64,000 nt of DNA from Nitrospirota bacterium. GTDB lineage: Bacteria; Nitrospirota_A; Leptospirillia; Leptospirillales; Leptospirillaceae. Numbering within the stretch: the stretch's first letter is position 1; each line of letters begins with the position of its first letter. The stretch covers positions 1 through 64,000 of the forward strand of contig JAKBPM010000001.1 of NCBI GenBank assembly GCA_021829515.1, read 5' to 3'. The notes under the pieces are model-generated. The model was not told the origin of the DNA. It saw nothing but the letters and a program-made list of their open reading frames with translations, and ran no database searches. Positions 46,401 to 55,025 of this stretch are shown here, one piece after another. The position numbers and the translations under genes were made by a program.

Positions 46401-46673
46401 AAACGACATGGATATTTTCGACAATGGATTATTGGGAGGTGCGTCAGGAAAGCATTCGGAGAGAACGCTCCAGAGAAAATTTCCGGGAGGAGTGATTGTG
46501 ATCCCACTAAAAATACCCAGTTCTTTTGCCAGGAGAGTTTGGAGATGAAAAGACTTCAATGAGGTATCTACAAGAATTTTTTCAGACTCAAATGGAGAGC
46601 GCAGGCGTTTGATTTTCCGGGCTAACTCTTTTCCCAGCCTTTCAGGATCGTTTCCCGAAACAACCCACAACAT
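43368..46673 (-). CDS. recC: Exodeoxyribonuclease V subunit RecC
   Basis: A 1101-residue protein with the RecC pattern. The N-terminal inactive helicase fold begins MLWVVSGNDPERLGKELARK, then ITITPPGNFLWSVL and WELAITLAEIFDRILIYRPD. The middle has VHVIGHSLLPPSFLDFL, and later HGVTFAPIVSSRGISSRFLA and LLGMN. Canonical ATPase motifs are absent, as expected: RecC holds the complex together and reads Chi. GGAG lies eight bases before the ATG. The recC-recB order with overlap is kept, without the ptrA and recD neighbours found in enteric bacteria. Confidence 0.88.
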   Translation of the reverse strand: MLWVVSGNDPERLGKELARKIKRLRSPFESEKILVDTSLKSFHLQTLLAKELGIFSGITITPPGNFLWSVLSECFPDAPPNNPLSKISMSFSLMELFSKREESGNAIRLPDGIPLPGDIPSQWELAITLAEIFDRILIYRPDWILIWEKDQHHQDPWSDLWRSLIQKTPLHRVSLLERFSRLVRASPESLKGKSFLKTPVHVIGHSLLPPSFLDFLKDLSILTDVVLYQWQATPIFLLPGFSDQLPGDAQGAAVNPLTRALGAQFVRMRDLCLSRSGQTEEFFSIPDRETILSKIQSEIINDRSGLDLSDAPLDHSLRIVVSRTPMGEVQALYHEIVLSFRRDSSLMSSDVLVMVSDIELFAPFIDAVFQKKIGEVGEIPYRIVGKGGGGESFKYLENCARVARGKCSASEVMALLDHPYSRERFGLDQEEVERIERWISRLPVWWGISPETREAFGSPEPALNTFFWGVERLLLSFPFAQSAPVEDMMPFDGGDLWEVAPVLEKFQVFIKLVLDLAHRLPDEESGFFWGETASWMAMNLFTDDFGIKEPEIYTALISFSRMLSPVDDENEASRMASLKIPYDGFLRMLEHQMKMAKGDSPGKMGHGVTFAPIVSSRGISSRFLALLGMNSELFTLKDRMVSFDPLMNAPRSGDHSRREDDQGMFLESVLSAKDSLFISYSGTGQEPFDEILPSVPLGHLIDWIRAMKPECENLVKRWSLVEGFSQKKESVQNTGFPSIPLPDDLSEDIPACCPMEIELDDLKGFFRNPARFFWSSWGGGALKNTLSSLASNDPFVPGLMESRFLGKTIFSYLNEHDGEIPPKSFLTPFGFLPHGSASGSVFESLSSSVFRLWKEKDFLFSQYPGSEIPLHELSLSSIPEMIGQTFRFHGSLDGQVFLKGDDVHHVMFFPYYHSKRDILSLWVDHLLLSLCFQDKIVVSTIYSLSGSGSESYCVKGGAKRALQDLFAIFCYGEIFPVPIFLKSSWEYADCWKKFRKKEAKPKSGKVSSDFSFDPRFPWGDPNGADRRKALEKAEKIWISQQKTPDISPEEMILYAKASPWTRLPGSDPEQLLPSEKMALRVFSPILGSVVDEKKKKTINAD

Positions 46674-47082
46674 CCCATAGACTCCAGTTTATTCACCTTT
46701 GATTAAACAACCGGGGATCTCCTGATACCCTAAAAGGATAGGGAACATTAAATAAAAAAGAAACTCTTGCATAATAATATTGAAGGAAGGCGATTATGAC
46801 AGACAGGAAAACTTCATCAAGTGGGCAGGTCCCATTCGGAAACATTCAACACTTTTGAGGAAAAACGATTCGGGCTTCTCTTCCCTTTTGGAGCTGTTCC
46901 GGAAAAAATGTCTACTGAAAATCAGGTTCACAATCAGAAATGGAATCGGATGACTTCCGAATGCCAACCTTCTTCTGGGGAAAGCACCTTCAGGAGCCCC
47001 CCCCGGAAGAGCCTCATAATCACCTGTTGGCAAGCTGTCGGGAATCCACTTGACCGGATGGTCCAACAAAGAACTGCCAACA
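46674..47082. other. Gap between recC and chemoreceptor gene; one possible micro-ORF
   Basis: No established gene. On the plus strand GAAGGAAGG precedes an ATG at 46796 that opens a 20-codon frame ending at 46858 (MTDRKTSSSGQVPFGNIQHF). It could be a remnant or a leader. A small dyad, CCCTA/TAGGG, lies at about 46726-46741, and an 8-C run at about 46997-47004. The promoter of the recC-recB operon should lie at the left edge, but I see no clear -35/-10 pair. Confidence 0.25.
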
Positions 47083-48171
47083 CTAAACTTTGGCTGTGGA
47101 CACTTCTGTTTCCGCTTTCCTGGCGAGTGCATCAAGAGCTGAAATCACCTTTAGGCTTTCACTCTCCATCCGGTCCATGGCCATGAGTGTTTCCGAAACA
47201 TTCTCCCTTACCGTTGCTTCAATAGCCCTCCTGGCCTCTGAATGAACCGCCTCATGGGGTCGTTCAATGGACTGGAATTCCGGATAGGAAATGAACATTT
47301 TTCTTCCTTCCCCTTCGTAATACCATCGTCCCAGACGGCAGGATGTATGGCTTGCAAAATCTTCGACTTTTTTCGTCGACATACCAAAAACAAATCGGTA
47401 GACATCGAACTTGAAAATCAGGTGATCCAGCTTGGTCAACTCAAGGAAGCTTCTCACAGATGCGGCGGAGACCGTTTGTTCAATCTCTCTCGACAATCCG
47501 CGAATAGACATCATCTCTCCCGAAACGGTCTCACCCTCCCGGTTCAGATTTTCAGAATCCTTTGACCAGGACTCCATCTGGGATTTTGTCTGCAACGTTT
47601 CCGCCTGAATGGTGGAAACGAGTGTCGCAATTTCATTGGTGGCACTTCTCGTACGTTCTGCAAGTTTTCTGACTTCGTCAGCAACAACAGCAAACCCCCT
47701 CCCCTGCTCTCCGGCCCGCGCCGCTTCAATAGCCGCGTTCAAAGCCAGAAGGTTCGTTTGCCCAGAAACATCCTTGATCAACTGGACAATTCCACTGATC
47801 TGACCGGTTCGTTCATTCAGTTGATCGACATTTTTTGAATTTTTTCGGGTATCGATGGAAATCTGAAGGAGGCTTTTCGAAAGATTCGAGACCATTGACT
47901 CGGCTTTTTCCACAAGTGATGCCGAAAGGGCAATACGTTCACGTTCCTTGGCCATGGATTCGGAAAATACCTTGAAAGAAGCCTGAATTTCCGTCAGGGA
48001 CTGCCCGAACACCCCCATTTTTTCAAAAAGGTCACGAACAGAAGAGAGTTCATTCTTAAGAGACTCGTTTTCTTTCAAGATCCGACTGGTTTCCTCGTCC
48101 AATGCCATCAGAGCTTCTCCTTGTGTTTCCATAGATTGAAATAGCCGAAAAAATTGAGATACCACTTTCAT
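47083..48171 (-). CDS. Cytoplasmic methyl-accepting chemotaxis protein with CZB zinc domain
   Basis: About 362 residues with no membrane segment. A short coiled coil (residues 20-75) leads into the MCP signalling domain, whose hairpin tip [20 protein letters not shown] and [20 protein letters not shown] is nearly invariant. The C-terminal 120 residues form a chemoreceptor zinc-binding domain: [29 protein letters not shown] and [14 protein letters not shown] give the His/Cys/His/His ligand set. TlpD-type relatives sense reactive chlorine, oxygen or zinc. No other chemotaxis gene is in the window. TTG precedes the ATG directly. Confidence 0.88.
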   Translation of the reverse strand: MKVVSQFFRLFQSMETQGEALMALDEETSRILKENESLKNELSSVRDLFEKMGVFGQSLTEIQASFKVFSESMAKERERIALSASLVEKAESMVSNLSKSLLQISIDTRKNSKNVDQLNERTGQISGIVQLIKDVSGQTNLLALNAAIEAARAGEQGRGFAVVADEVRKLAERTRSATNEIATLVSTIQAETLQTKSQMESWSKDSENLNREGETVSGEMMSIRGLSREIEQTVSAASVRSFLELTKLDHLIFKFDVYRFVFGMSTKKVEDFASHTSCRLGRWYYEGEGRKMFISYPEFQSIERPHEAVHSEARRAIEATVRENVSETLMAMDRMESESLKVISALDALARKAETEVSTAKV

Positions 48172-48497
48172 CAAAGATCAAAAAACCATGATCAGAATGC
48201 CAGAAATGCTTATCCATGCATAGCATCTCTTCGGGTCATCATAGACTTTCCTTAACGCCCGGGAATGGATACTTTCGTATCGTCTTTAAGTGCGAAAGGA
48301 ATCGCTGTCCCCTTTATGGAAGAACTTTCGGGTTCGACTTATCCGATGATCCTTGCTCCGTGATATGAAATTCTTTCTTTTAAGAAGACTCTTTTGACGG
48401 GCGACAGGTTCTGATATCAAAGGTACCCTTTCAGGAGATTTCCTTAAAAAACCTCTTGAATTTGACAGCCTTCCCGGCCGCAAGATAAAATATGAAC

Positions 48498-48513
48498 ATG
48501 ATAATGAATCTCA
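48498..48513 (+). promoter_or_regulatory. Candidate Fur box upstream of the FTR1 permease
   Basis: ATGATAATGAATCTCA matches 13 of 16 positions of the Fur core ATGATAATCATTATCA and lies 22 bases before the permease start, where repressor would block the promoter. The left half is exact, the right half degenerate. Function of the downstream gene in iron uptake supports the reading. The rest of 48172-48534 shows no gene. Confidence 0.5.
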
Positions 48514-48534
48514 CTTGTAGGGGAGAAGAAGGTC

Positions 48535-49365
48535 TTGATTGAGACATATTTGATCCTCGTCCGGGAAACACTCGAAGCATCACTTCTTGTGGGCATCCTT
48601 CTGTCCACACTGAAAAGACTGGGAGACCGGAAGGGGCAGAGATTTGTCCTGATGGGTACCGGTGTAGCGGTCGCGTGTTGCCTCGTTCTGGGGGTTCTTG
48701 CGGATCATCTCGAATCATTTCTCTCCGGGAATGCCAAAAATATTCTTGATGTATGTGTTTTTTTCCTGCCAACGATATTCCTTTCCTACATGGTGATATG
48801 GATGGCGAAAAACGGGCGGGAACAGGGAGGAGCCCTCAAGGAAAAGGCTACTGCCGCGATCAAGACGGAGAATGTATGGATTTTATTTTTACTGGCTTTC
48901 ATGGGTGTCTTCAGGGAGGGTCTTGAAACGGTCCTTTTTCTATGGGGGATCTCCCTTCAGTCCGCTCCAGGAGAATCCATAGCCGCTCCAATGGCTGCTG
49001 GCCTTGCCGGATCCGCAACGGCTATCCTTCTTGTCCTCATCCTATTCAAATCAACCGCACATATCCCCATTTCGACATTTCTCAGAATCTCGTCGATACT
49101 CCTGATCGTCATGGCCGGAGGAATGCTTGCAGCCGGAACAGGGCGACTTGTCGCCATGGGAATTCTTCCTCCGATTATCTTCCAGACATGGGATACAAGC
49201 AGGATCCTGAACGAACACTCTTATTTTGGAGGGATGCTTGCGGACTTTCTGGGTTACAGGTCAAAACCGCCCCTCATCATGATCCTCACAGTATCCGTCT
49301 ATCTGACAGGAATGTTTCTGTTGTTGCGACGGGCGGAACAGTCCGGAAAAAAACCGGCCCATTGA
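48535..49365 (+). CDS. FTR1/EfeU-family iron permease
   Basis: A 276-residue membrane protein with seven hydrophobic segments. The two iron-translocating motifs are intact: RETLEASLLVG in helix 1 and REGLETVLFLWG in helix 4 (R-E-x-L-E). The start is TTG, with GGGGAGAAGAAGG just upstream. Twelve bases separate it from a cupredoxin-domain protein, reproducing part of the EfeUO pair. The EfeB peroxidase and the EfeO M75 peptidase-like domain are absent here. The candidate Fur box suggests iron-repressed expression. Ferrous or ferric preference cannot be read from the sequence. Confidence 0.9.
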   Translation: MIETYLILVRETLEASLLVGILLSTLKRLGDRKGQRFVLMGTGVAVACCLVLGVLADHLESFLSGNAKNILDVCVFFLPTIFLSYMVIWMAKNGREQGGALKEKATAAIKTENVWILFLLAFMGVFREGLETVLFLWGISLQSAPGESIAAPMAAGLAGSATAILLVLILFKSTAHIPISTFLRISSILLIVMAGGMLAAGTGRLVAMGILPPIIFQTWDTSRILNEHSYFGGMLADFLGYRSKPPLIMILTVSVYLTGMFLLLRRAEQSGKKPAH

Positions 49366-49377
49366 CCCGGGAGAAAA

Positions 49378-49743
49378 ATGTCCAGACCTAAGACAATCAT
49401 TGCTCGTTGCACCCTATTTGCCATCGGCCTCGTCTTGATAGTTCCATCCGCTCTAACCGCCCAAAACACCGACGACGTTCCGCTGACGTTACAACACCAT
49501 CAGTTCATTCCGGAAAAAATTTCGGTTTTACCCAATAAACGTTTTGTCATTGTCCTTGAGAACAAGGACAATCATCCGGAAGAGTTTGAAAGCTACGATC
49601 TTGAGTTTGAGATTCTCGTCCTTCCCCACAAAACCATCCGGGTTCCCGTTCGCCCATTACCAAAGGGAACTTACGCTTTCTTCGGGGATTTCCACCCCAA
49701 GACGGCCAAGGGGGTGGTCTCCGTCGGAGACTCTTCCCCCTAA
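49378..49743 (+). CDS. Exported cupredoxin-like protein (EfeO N-domain type)
   Basis: A 121-residue protein with signal peptide to about residue 28 (LIVPSALTAQ). The remaining 93 residues form one cupredoxin-like domain: HHQFIPEKISVLPNKRFVIV, NHPEEFESYDLEFEILVLPH and KGTYAFFGDFHPKTAKG. This matches the isolated N-terminal domain of EfeO proteins, which feed iron to the permease. Classical type 1 copper ligands (Cys) are lacking, so metal may be iron or copper via His/Met/Glu. GGGAG lies close before the ATG. It is in one operon with the permease. Confidence 0.8.
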   Translation: MSRPKTIIARCTLFAIGLVLIVPSALTAQNTDDVPLTLQHHQFIPEKISVLPNKRFVIVLENKDNHPEEFESYDLEFEILVLPHKTIRVPVRPLPKGTYAFFGDFHPKTAKGVVSVGDSSP

Positions 49744-49761
49744 GATTCGGACAAAATCCTC

Positions 49762-50418
49762 TCAGTGGGCAATGACAGGAACCCAACCTTTGCCATTCCA
49801 GTAAAGCCCCCGCCTGACAAGTTCCCGTTTGGGATGAACAATATACGCACCTGAAGGCAAAACCTCTGTGAGCGAATGCTCATCTGCCTGTATCACTTCC
49901 CCCCCATCAGGACCATGAACCTGTTTTTCAGGGGACATCTCAGCGGCCTTTTTCTCGGCCTTTTCTTCCCTGGCAAGTTTTTTCTCCCTTTTTTTCTGAA
50001 TCTTGGCCCATTGCGAAGCAATCATCACCAGGTCTCCCTGATAGCGATATCGGTAAGGGTGTCCAAAGAAGGGATGAACCCACCCCGGGCCAGTCTGACC
50101 GCCTGGAGCATACTCAACCGTCCGGGAATAGTTCGTCAGATAATAATGACCGGGAGAATGGGGTGGGATCGATAACCGGAGAAACTCCGTAAAACTGATC
50201 CGGTGATCCGTGGTAAAAGCCGAATAACCGACCAGAATCAAATGGTCCGGAGGAACAGGCGGTGGGACTTGAATGACGTAAAACTGAGTCGATTTTTGAT
50301 CAAGCAAGAGATTCTTATTGGGAGAGCCCCCTTGAAAAGAAGTACACCCTGACAAAAGTGAAACCAAAACTCCGATATGAACCAAACGACCTATCTTTAT
50401 CAACGAAGCATCCCCCAT
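49762..50418 (-). CDS. Outer-membrane-type lipoprotein, unknown function
   Basis: About 218 residues. Lipobox VSLLSGC near residue 25 follows a short basic N-terminus, so this is a lipoprotein. The +2 residue is Thr, favouring outer-membrane sorting. The mature part contains VPPDHLILVGYSAF, PGHYYLTNYSRTVEYAPGG, then a long charged helix KIQKKREKKLAREEKAEKK and a C-terminal GLYWNGKGWVPVIAH. GGAGA seven bases before ATG 50418 supports this start over 50436. The family is not recognised. It converges on the iron-uptake pair. Confidence 0.6.
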   Translation of the reverse strand: MGDASLIKIGRLVHIGVLVSLLSGCTSFQGGSPNKNLLLDQKSTQFYVIQVPPPVPPDHLILVGYSAFTTDHRISFTEFLRLSIPPHSPGHYYLTNYSRTVEYAPGGQTGPGWVHPFFGHPYRYRYQGDLVMIASQWAKIQKKREKKLAREEKAEKKAAEMSPEKQVHGPDGGEVIQADEHSLTEVLPSGAYIVHPKRELVRRGLYWNGKGWVPVIAH

Positions 50419-50663
50419 AACACATTCTCCACTCACCCAAAGTTCAAGTCCTTTGGAGCCCTGCTAGCAAAGCTCCTTCTCCATTCTGTCTTTAGAGTTC
50501 ATCTTTTGCAAGACAATTGCTTGCTCAAAAAGGCCCAGCACTCTTCCCACCGACCAGAATCCGGTCAATACAGAGAATCGGGTGATAAAACATCCCTGAT
50601 TCTGGTAGACTCGACCAAATTGAAGGTGATAAAAAAACCTATTTTAAAAGGCAGATCAGAAAG

Positions 50664-51971
50664 ATGGACCCAGAACAGTTTATTCGTGGCTTTAGAGAAT
50701 CATCTCCATACATTCACCGATTTCGGGGACAGACATTTGTCATCAGTCTGGAAGATGAATCTCTTTCCGACGGAACACTTTCCTCCATCGCAAGTGATGT
50801 CGCTCTTTTAAGAAGCCTCGGGATCGGCATCATTCTCGTTTTTGGAGCCTTCTCAAGGATCAAATATCTTCTTGAAAAAAACAGGCTGCATGTAGAAAAC
50901 ACACCATCCGGTCAGGTCACAACAGAAAACATTCTCGGGGTCATCAGGGAAGCTGTCGGAAGTGTCCGTTTCGAGATTGAGTCCGCACTCTCAAGCGGTG
51001 GAGACAACTCTTCCATGAGTGGCGCACAGCTGAAAGTCGTCAGTGGAAACTATGTGATCGCGAGACCCATGGGTGTCATCAATGGGGTAGACCATTATTT
51101 TACAGGGAAGCCCAGACATATCCGGGCCGATTTCATCAAGTCCCACATCGCTTCGGGAGAAGTTGTCCTGATTTCTCCACTGGGAGTCTCCCTGTCCGGG
51201 GAACTTTTTTTTCTTGACAGCCGGGATGTTGCCCAAGCGGTTGCGGAAGAGATCAGGGCCCAAAAACTTTTGTTTCTCTTGAATGAAGAAGGAATTCCCG
51301 AACGGAAGGGACAATCGACCAGAGAGCTGACCTCAAAGGAAGCGAAGGCCCTCCTTCTCCGGGAAACGCTTTCACCCAACCAAAAAGACCATCTTGGCCG
51401 GGCGATCGATACGGTCTCGGCAGGGGTCGACAGGGTTCATCTTGTCAATCGGCTTCAAGATGGAGCTCTGTTGCTGGAACTGTTTACAAGAGATGGGTGC
51501 GGAACACTGATCTCTGCCGATCCATTCGAATCCATCATGCAGGCAACTCTTGAAGACATCCCCGGAATTCTTGAAATCATCCGCCCACTTGAAGCATCCG
51601 GCATTCTGAAAGGTCGCAACCGGGAAACGATCGAAACGGATATTTCCCTCTTTTCTGTTACAAGGCGAGATAGAAACATTATCGGCTGCGGAGCGCTTTA
51701 TCCGTTTTTCGACCAGAAGATGGGGGAGCTGGCCTGTCTTGCCATCCATTCAGACTATAGAAGATGCGGACGAGCGGGAAACCTTCTCTCATGGTTTGAA
51801 AAGAAAGCCAGGGAAAATGGACTGGAATCCATTTTTGTCCTGTCAACACAAACAGGCCACTGGTTCTCGGAACGGGGATTTTCTCCCTGTCGGCTAGAGG
51901 ATATTCCCCCTTCCAGAAGGGCCAGCTACAACCATCAGCGAAAAAGCCTGATCCTCAAAAAAAATCTATAG
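50664..51971 (+). CDS. argA: N-acetylglutamate synthase, kinase-fold plus GNAT
   Basis: A 435-residue enzyme for the first step of arginine synthesis. Residues 1-280 are an amino acid kinase fold (RFRGQTFVISLEDESLSDG, IILVFGAFSRIKYLLEKN, SGNYVIARPMGVINGVDHY). Residues 290-430 are a GNAT acetyltransferase with LACLAIHSDYRRCGRAGNLL and FVLSTQTGHWFSERGFSP. The length and domain order equal those of ArgA. The usual glycine-rich acetyl-CoA loop reads RRCGRAG. The 245-base gap upstream holds nothing I can name. The gene is a lone transcript converging on the cyclase gene. Confidence 0.92.
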   Translation: MDPEQFIRGFRESSPYIHRFRGQTFVISLEDESLSDGTLSSIASDVALLRSLGIGIILVFGAFSRIKYLLEKNRLHVENTPSGQVTTENILGVIREAVGSVRFEIESALSSGGDNSSMSGAQLKVVSGNYVIARPMGVINGVDHYFTGKPRHIRADFIKSHIASGEVVLISPLGVSLSGELFFLDSRDVAQAVAEEIRAQKLLFLLNEEGIPERKGQSTRELTSKEAKALLLRETLSPNQKDHLGRAIDTVSAGVDRVHLVNRLQDGALLLELFTRDGCGTLISADPFESIMQATLEDIPGILEIIRPLEASGILKGRNRETIETDISLFSVTRRDRNIIGCGALYPFFDQKMGELACLAIHSDYRRCGRAGNLLSWFEKKARENGLESIFVLSTQTGHWFSERGFSPCRLEDIPPSRRASYNHQRKSLILKKNL

Positions 51972-52008
51972 TCAAAATCAGAAGTTTCGAGCCATAAGGA
52001 TATTCTGG

Positions 52009-54282
52009 TCAGGGTGCCATCGAGTAAATTTTCCACCATGAACTTCTGGATCCCTTTTCAGCCTTTGCCCGATAAAGAGCCTCATCCGCCTGTCTCATCA
52101 AAAGGTCCGGATCAGTCTCCCCTTCAGTGTATATCGTTAGACCAAGACTCAATCCGATTGATACGTTTTCCCCTGTTGGCAGAGCTACAGGCATTTCGAT
52201 CAGCTCCCTGAATCTGTCAAGAAAACCGATCAAATCTTCATTCGGTTCGAGGTTTTCCAGAATCAGGACAAATTCATCCCCCCCGAGCCGGGCAATATAG
52301 TCTTCAGCTCGGAGAGAAGCTTTCATCCGCAGCGCCATTTCCCGAAGCAGGATATCTCCGGCAGCATGACCAAAAAGATCATTCACCGCCTTGAAGTCAT
52401 CGAGGTCCAGGATACAGACGACAAGAGGATATGCCCCCTCCCTTGCCCGTTCAATGGACAGAGGAAGCGCTTCTTGCAGGTCCTTGCGATTTCCCAGCCC
52501 AGTCAGGAAATCCGTCCGAACCTCCTGATGCAAAATCATCTGACGTTTCCTGACCTCATGAATATCCCGGAAAGCAACAATCAGAACATCCTCATCTGAA
52601 ATATGAGAAAAACCTCCTGATATAGACATCCATATTTTCTCTCCAGAAGGCATCCTTAATTCTGACTCCCTGTCCAGAACAACCCCTTTTTGGGTCACCT
52701 CATCGAGAAACAAGTCCCGGTCATGTGGATCTTCCCAAAAAGAAAGGAGAGGCCTCCCTATCCATGGCTGAATATCGAGTTGAAACAGTGTTCCCACCGA
52801 AGGATTTGCATATAGAAGAACTGAGTCGCTTTTTCTTGAAATGATCATCGGAAGGGGCAGAGTCTCAACGATTAACCGGAAAAGCTGTTCCCTCTCCTGT
52901 ATCCTCTGCTCCAGAAAAACCCTTTCGGAAATATCCTGAAGGGAAACGATCATTCCCGAGATGGGGTTCTGGATAGAAACCCTGTTTGCAATAAGAGTCC
53001 TTTTCTGTCCATTTGCACAAAAAGTAATATCCTCTCTCCTCAGTTCCGAATCCTCCGAAAAGGAAGCCCCATCCTCTGAAAACAGGTTAAAGCACCCAGA
53101 ATCAAAAAACTCATCCACAGATCTCCCGATCAAATCCGGTGGAGCAACTCCTAATAATTCACCCAATTTCTGATTGGATAGAGCAAAATATCCTTTTGGA
53201 TCGACAATAAAGACCGGAACAGGCAGAGAATCGAGAAGAAGCTGTCGAAAAAGAAGCTGACCGCTTAACTCCCTGGTCTTTTGGTCCAGATCCCTTGTTC
53301 TCTCCTCCACCCTGGACTCAAGGGTACGATTAATATGCTCGAGCTGCTCCATCACCGACCTTCGTTCAAGGGTCAACACATTGACCAGAATAACGGCAAA
53401 GCCGGTCATCATTCCAAGAAGCTCCATACCGATCATTGCATCTTGGGGGTTTTTCACGAGATGGGCAAAAGGGCCATAGCCCATGGCCGTTGCCCCGAAT
53501 TGAAGGAAAAGAATGATCCCCAGAAAAGAAAAGACCTTCCTCTGGGACATTGTCATGGCTACCCATACCAGAAACGGAAGAAACATGCCTGTCAAACCAA
53601 GGCTTGTCATTTCCGGGAGACCCGGGAAAAAATAGACGGCCCAACCAACAAGCAGCAAGGCGAGAATCGCACCCCCCATGAGAAGATCGGATCTTTTGGA
53701 AAAGGAGGGATGAATTCTGGAATTCTCAGGAAAAAACCATGTAAAAATAGCTGGAGACAACATGAGGATGCTGCAGGAATCGCTGGTCCACCAGGCAAGC
53801 CATGATTCAACGAATGACATACCAGTGTTTTCAGAAGAAAGCTTAACCATTACCAGAGATCCCACAATGGATGTCACACCACTGCCCAAAACACCCATTC
53901 CCCCAAGAAATCGGTATACATCCCGGGCTGTCGTGAAATCTTTCCAGGGACTCTTTCCACGGTGAAGGAATCCTGCTCCCAATAATGGTCCCATGGTATT
54001 CCCCAGTGCGATCAGGAGTGCTTGGGGAATAGACCAGTGGAGAAAAAACGCATTGCCCAGAAAAGCTCCCAAAAAGACTCCGGGAGCCATCGCGAATCCG
54101 TAAATGAGGATAGCAAATACAGCAACGGCAGCAGGAGGCCAAAAAGGAGAAAAATGGGGAAAAAGCAATCCGACAGAAAAAACAAGAAGGAGATATGAGA
54201 ACAGGACCAAAAAATTTCCATACAGGAATGTCTTTGGTGAGATTGCGAGAGGAAATTGGCTTGTTGTGTCAGTCTCTTTCAT
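52009..54282 (-). CDS. MASE1-PAS-PAS-GGDEF diguanylate cyclase
   Basis: A 757-residue membrane signalling protein. Residues 15-310 are a MASE1 sensor with about eight helices (FWPPAAVAVFAILIYGFAMA, LGAFLGNAF). A coiled coil follows (LEHINRTLESRVEERTRDLD), then two PAS domains at about 345-455 and 465-585, and the cyclase domain at 590-750. GGDEF is intact (ARLGGDEFVLILENL), and the inhibitory RxxD site is present as RAED five residues before it. It should make cyclic di-GMP and be product-inhibited. There is no EAL domain. The signal is unknown. Confidence 0.93.
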   Translation of the reverse strand: MKETDTTSQFPLAISPKTFLYGNFLVLFSYLLLVFSVGLLFPHFSPFWPPAAVAVFAILIYGFAMAPGVFLGAFLGNAFFLHWSIPQALLIALGNTMGPLLGAGFLHRGKSPWKDFTTARDVYRFLGGMGVLGSGVTSIVGSLVMVKLSSENTGMSFVESWLAWWTSDSCSILMLSPAIFTWFFPENSRIHPSFSKRSDLLMGGAILALLLVGWAVYFFPGLPEMTSLGLTGMFLPFLVWVAMTMSQRKVFSFLGIILFLQFGATAMGYGPFAHLVKNPQDAMIGMELLGMMTGFAVILVNVLTLERRSVMEQLEHINRTLESRVEERTRDLDQKTRELSGQLLFRQLLLDSLPVPVFIVDPKGYFALSNQKLGELLGVAPPDLIGRSVDEFFDSGCFNLFSEDGASFSEDSELRREDITFCANGQKRTLIANRVSIQNPISGMIVSLQDISERVFLEQRIQEREQLFRLIVETLPLPMIISRKSDSVLLYANPSVGTLFQLDIQPWIGRPLLSFWEDPHDRDLFLDEVTQKGVVLDRESELRMPSGEKIWMSISGGFSHISDEDVLIVAFRDIHEVRKRQMILHQEVRTDFLTGLGNRKDLQEALPLSIERAREGAYPLVVCILDLDDFKAVNDLFGHAAGDILLREMALRMKASLRAEDYIARLGGDEFVLILENLEPNEDLIGFLDRFRELIEMPVALPTGENVSIGLSLGLTIYTEGETDPDLLMRQADEALYRAKAEKGSRSSWWKIYSMAP

Positions 54283-54920
54283 CTGAACCCGGCAAGATAA
54301 CCATCATTTTCCTATCGATTAAAGACTTCAACATTTTATTTCAACCAAGAACAGCTCCTTGCTCCAACATTACCAGAAAACACCCCCATGACAACAACCA
54401 TTTTCTAATTTCCAAGAACAATATGTTCCGGAAAAAGGGAGGGATGGATTCAAAAACATTTTTGTCGCATTGATGAAAATAAAAGTTTTATTATTTTTTG
54501 GAACAAACTGGGAAAACATCTCTAAGGAGATTTCAGCTTGAAATCATTCAAAAAAGAGAAGGCATGTTCGGTTGACACCATTTTTTTTCCTCCCCCAAAA
54601 ATGTCCGGATTTTGGACATAGAGCCCGACAGGCTTGTTTCATGTTACGAAAAGATCAATATCCACAGCCTTATCCACACTCCCTCAGAAATGACTGTGAG
54701 AATAACGAAGAACTCATTTCCGAATTCAAAGATTACTTCGAAAATATGTTCTGAGATAACAGACTAATAGGATCTTCCCCACCTTCGGACTTGCACCCTC
54801 TTGATACCTGTTCTCCTATTTCTGTTCTTCAAAAAATGCATGACCGGAAGTAAAGCCGGAAATAAAGATTGAAAACATGTTGAAGGAGTCTCAAAGGGGA
54901 AGGATCCCAACAAAAATCGA
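54283..54920. other. Long AT-rich gap, possible micro-ORFs only
   Basis: No recognised gene. AAGGAG precedes a TTG at 54538 that opens a 27-codon frame (starting MKSFKKEKACSVDTIFF). A 37-codon frame starting MLRKDQYPQPYPHS, beginning near 54641, ends with the protein-like NNEELISEFKDYFENMF. Neither has other support. No tRNA, hairpin with T-run or long repeat was seen here. Confidence 0.25.
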
Positions 54921-54951
54921 TTGACACTGAGGATGTTCCTCACCTTACAAT
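54921..54951 (+). promoter_or_regulatory. Promoter with 19-base spacer and central dyad, MerR-controlled type
   Basis: TTGACA (54921-54926) and TACAAT (54946-54951) are near-consensus -35 and -10 elements separated by 19 bases. Inside the spacer lies a perfect inverted repeat TGAGGA-TGT-TCCTCA (54928-54942), centred between them. An overlong spacer holding a dyad is the defining architecture of promoters that MerR-family activators untwist. Transcription would start near 54958, giving a leader of about 68 bases before the oxidoreductase. Confidence 0.6.
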
Positions 54952-55025
54952 AAAAGAATACATTCTCGATAAATGATCAGTCACCTCCACCCCTTAAAAA
55001 GGCCAGGTTTGATCGGAGATCTGCC

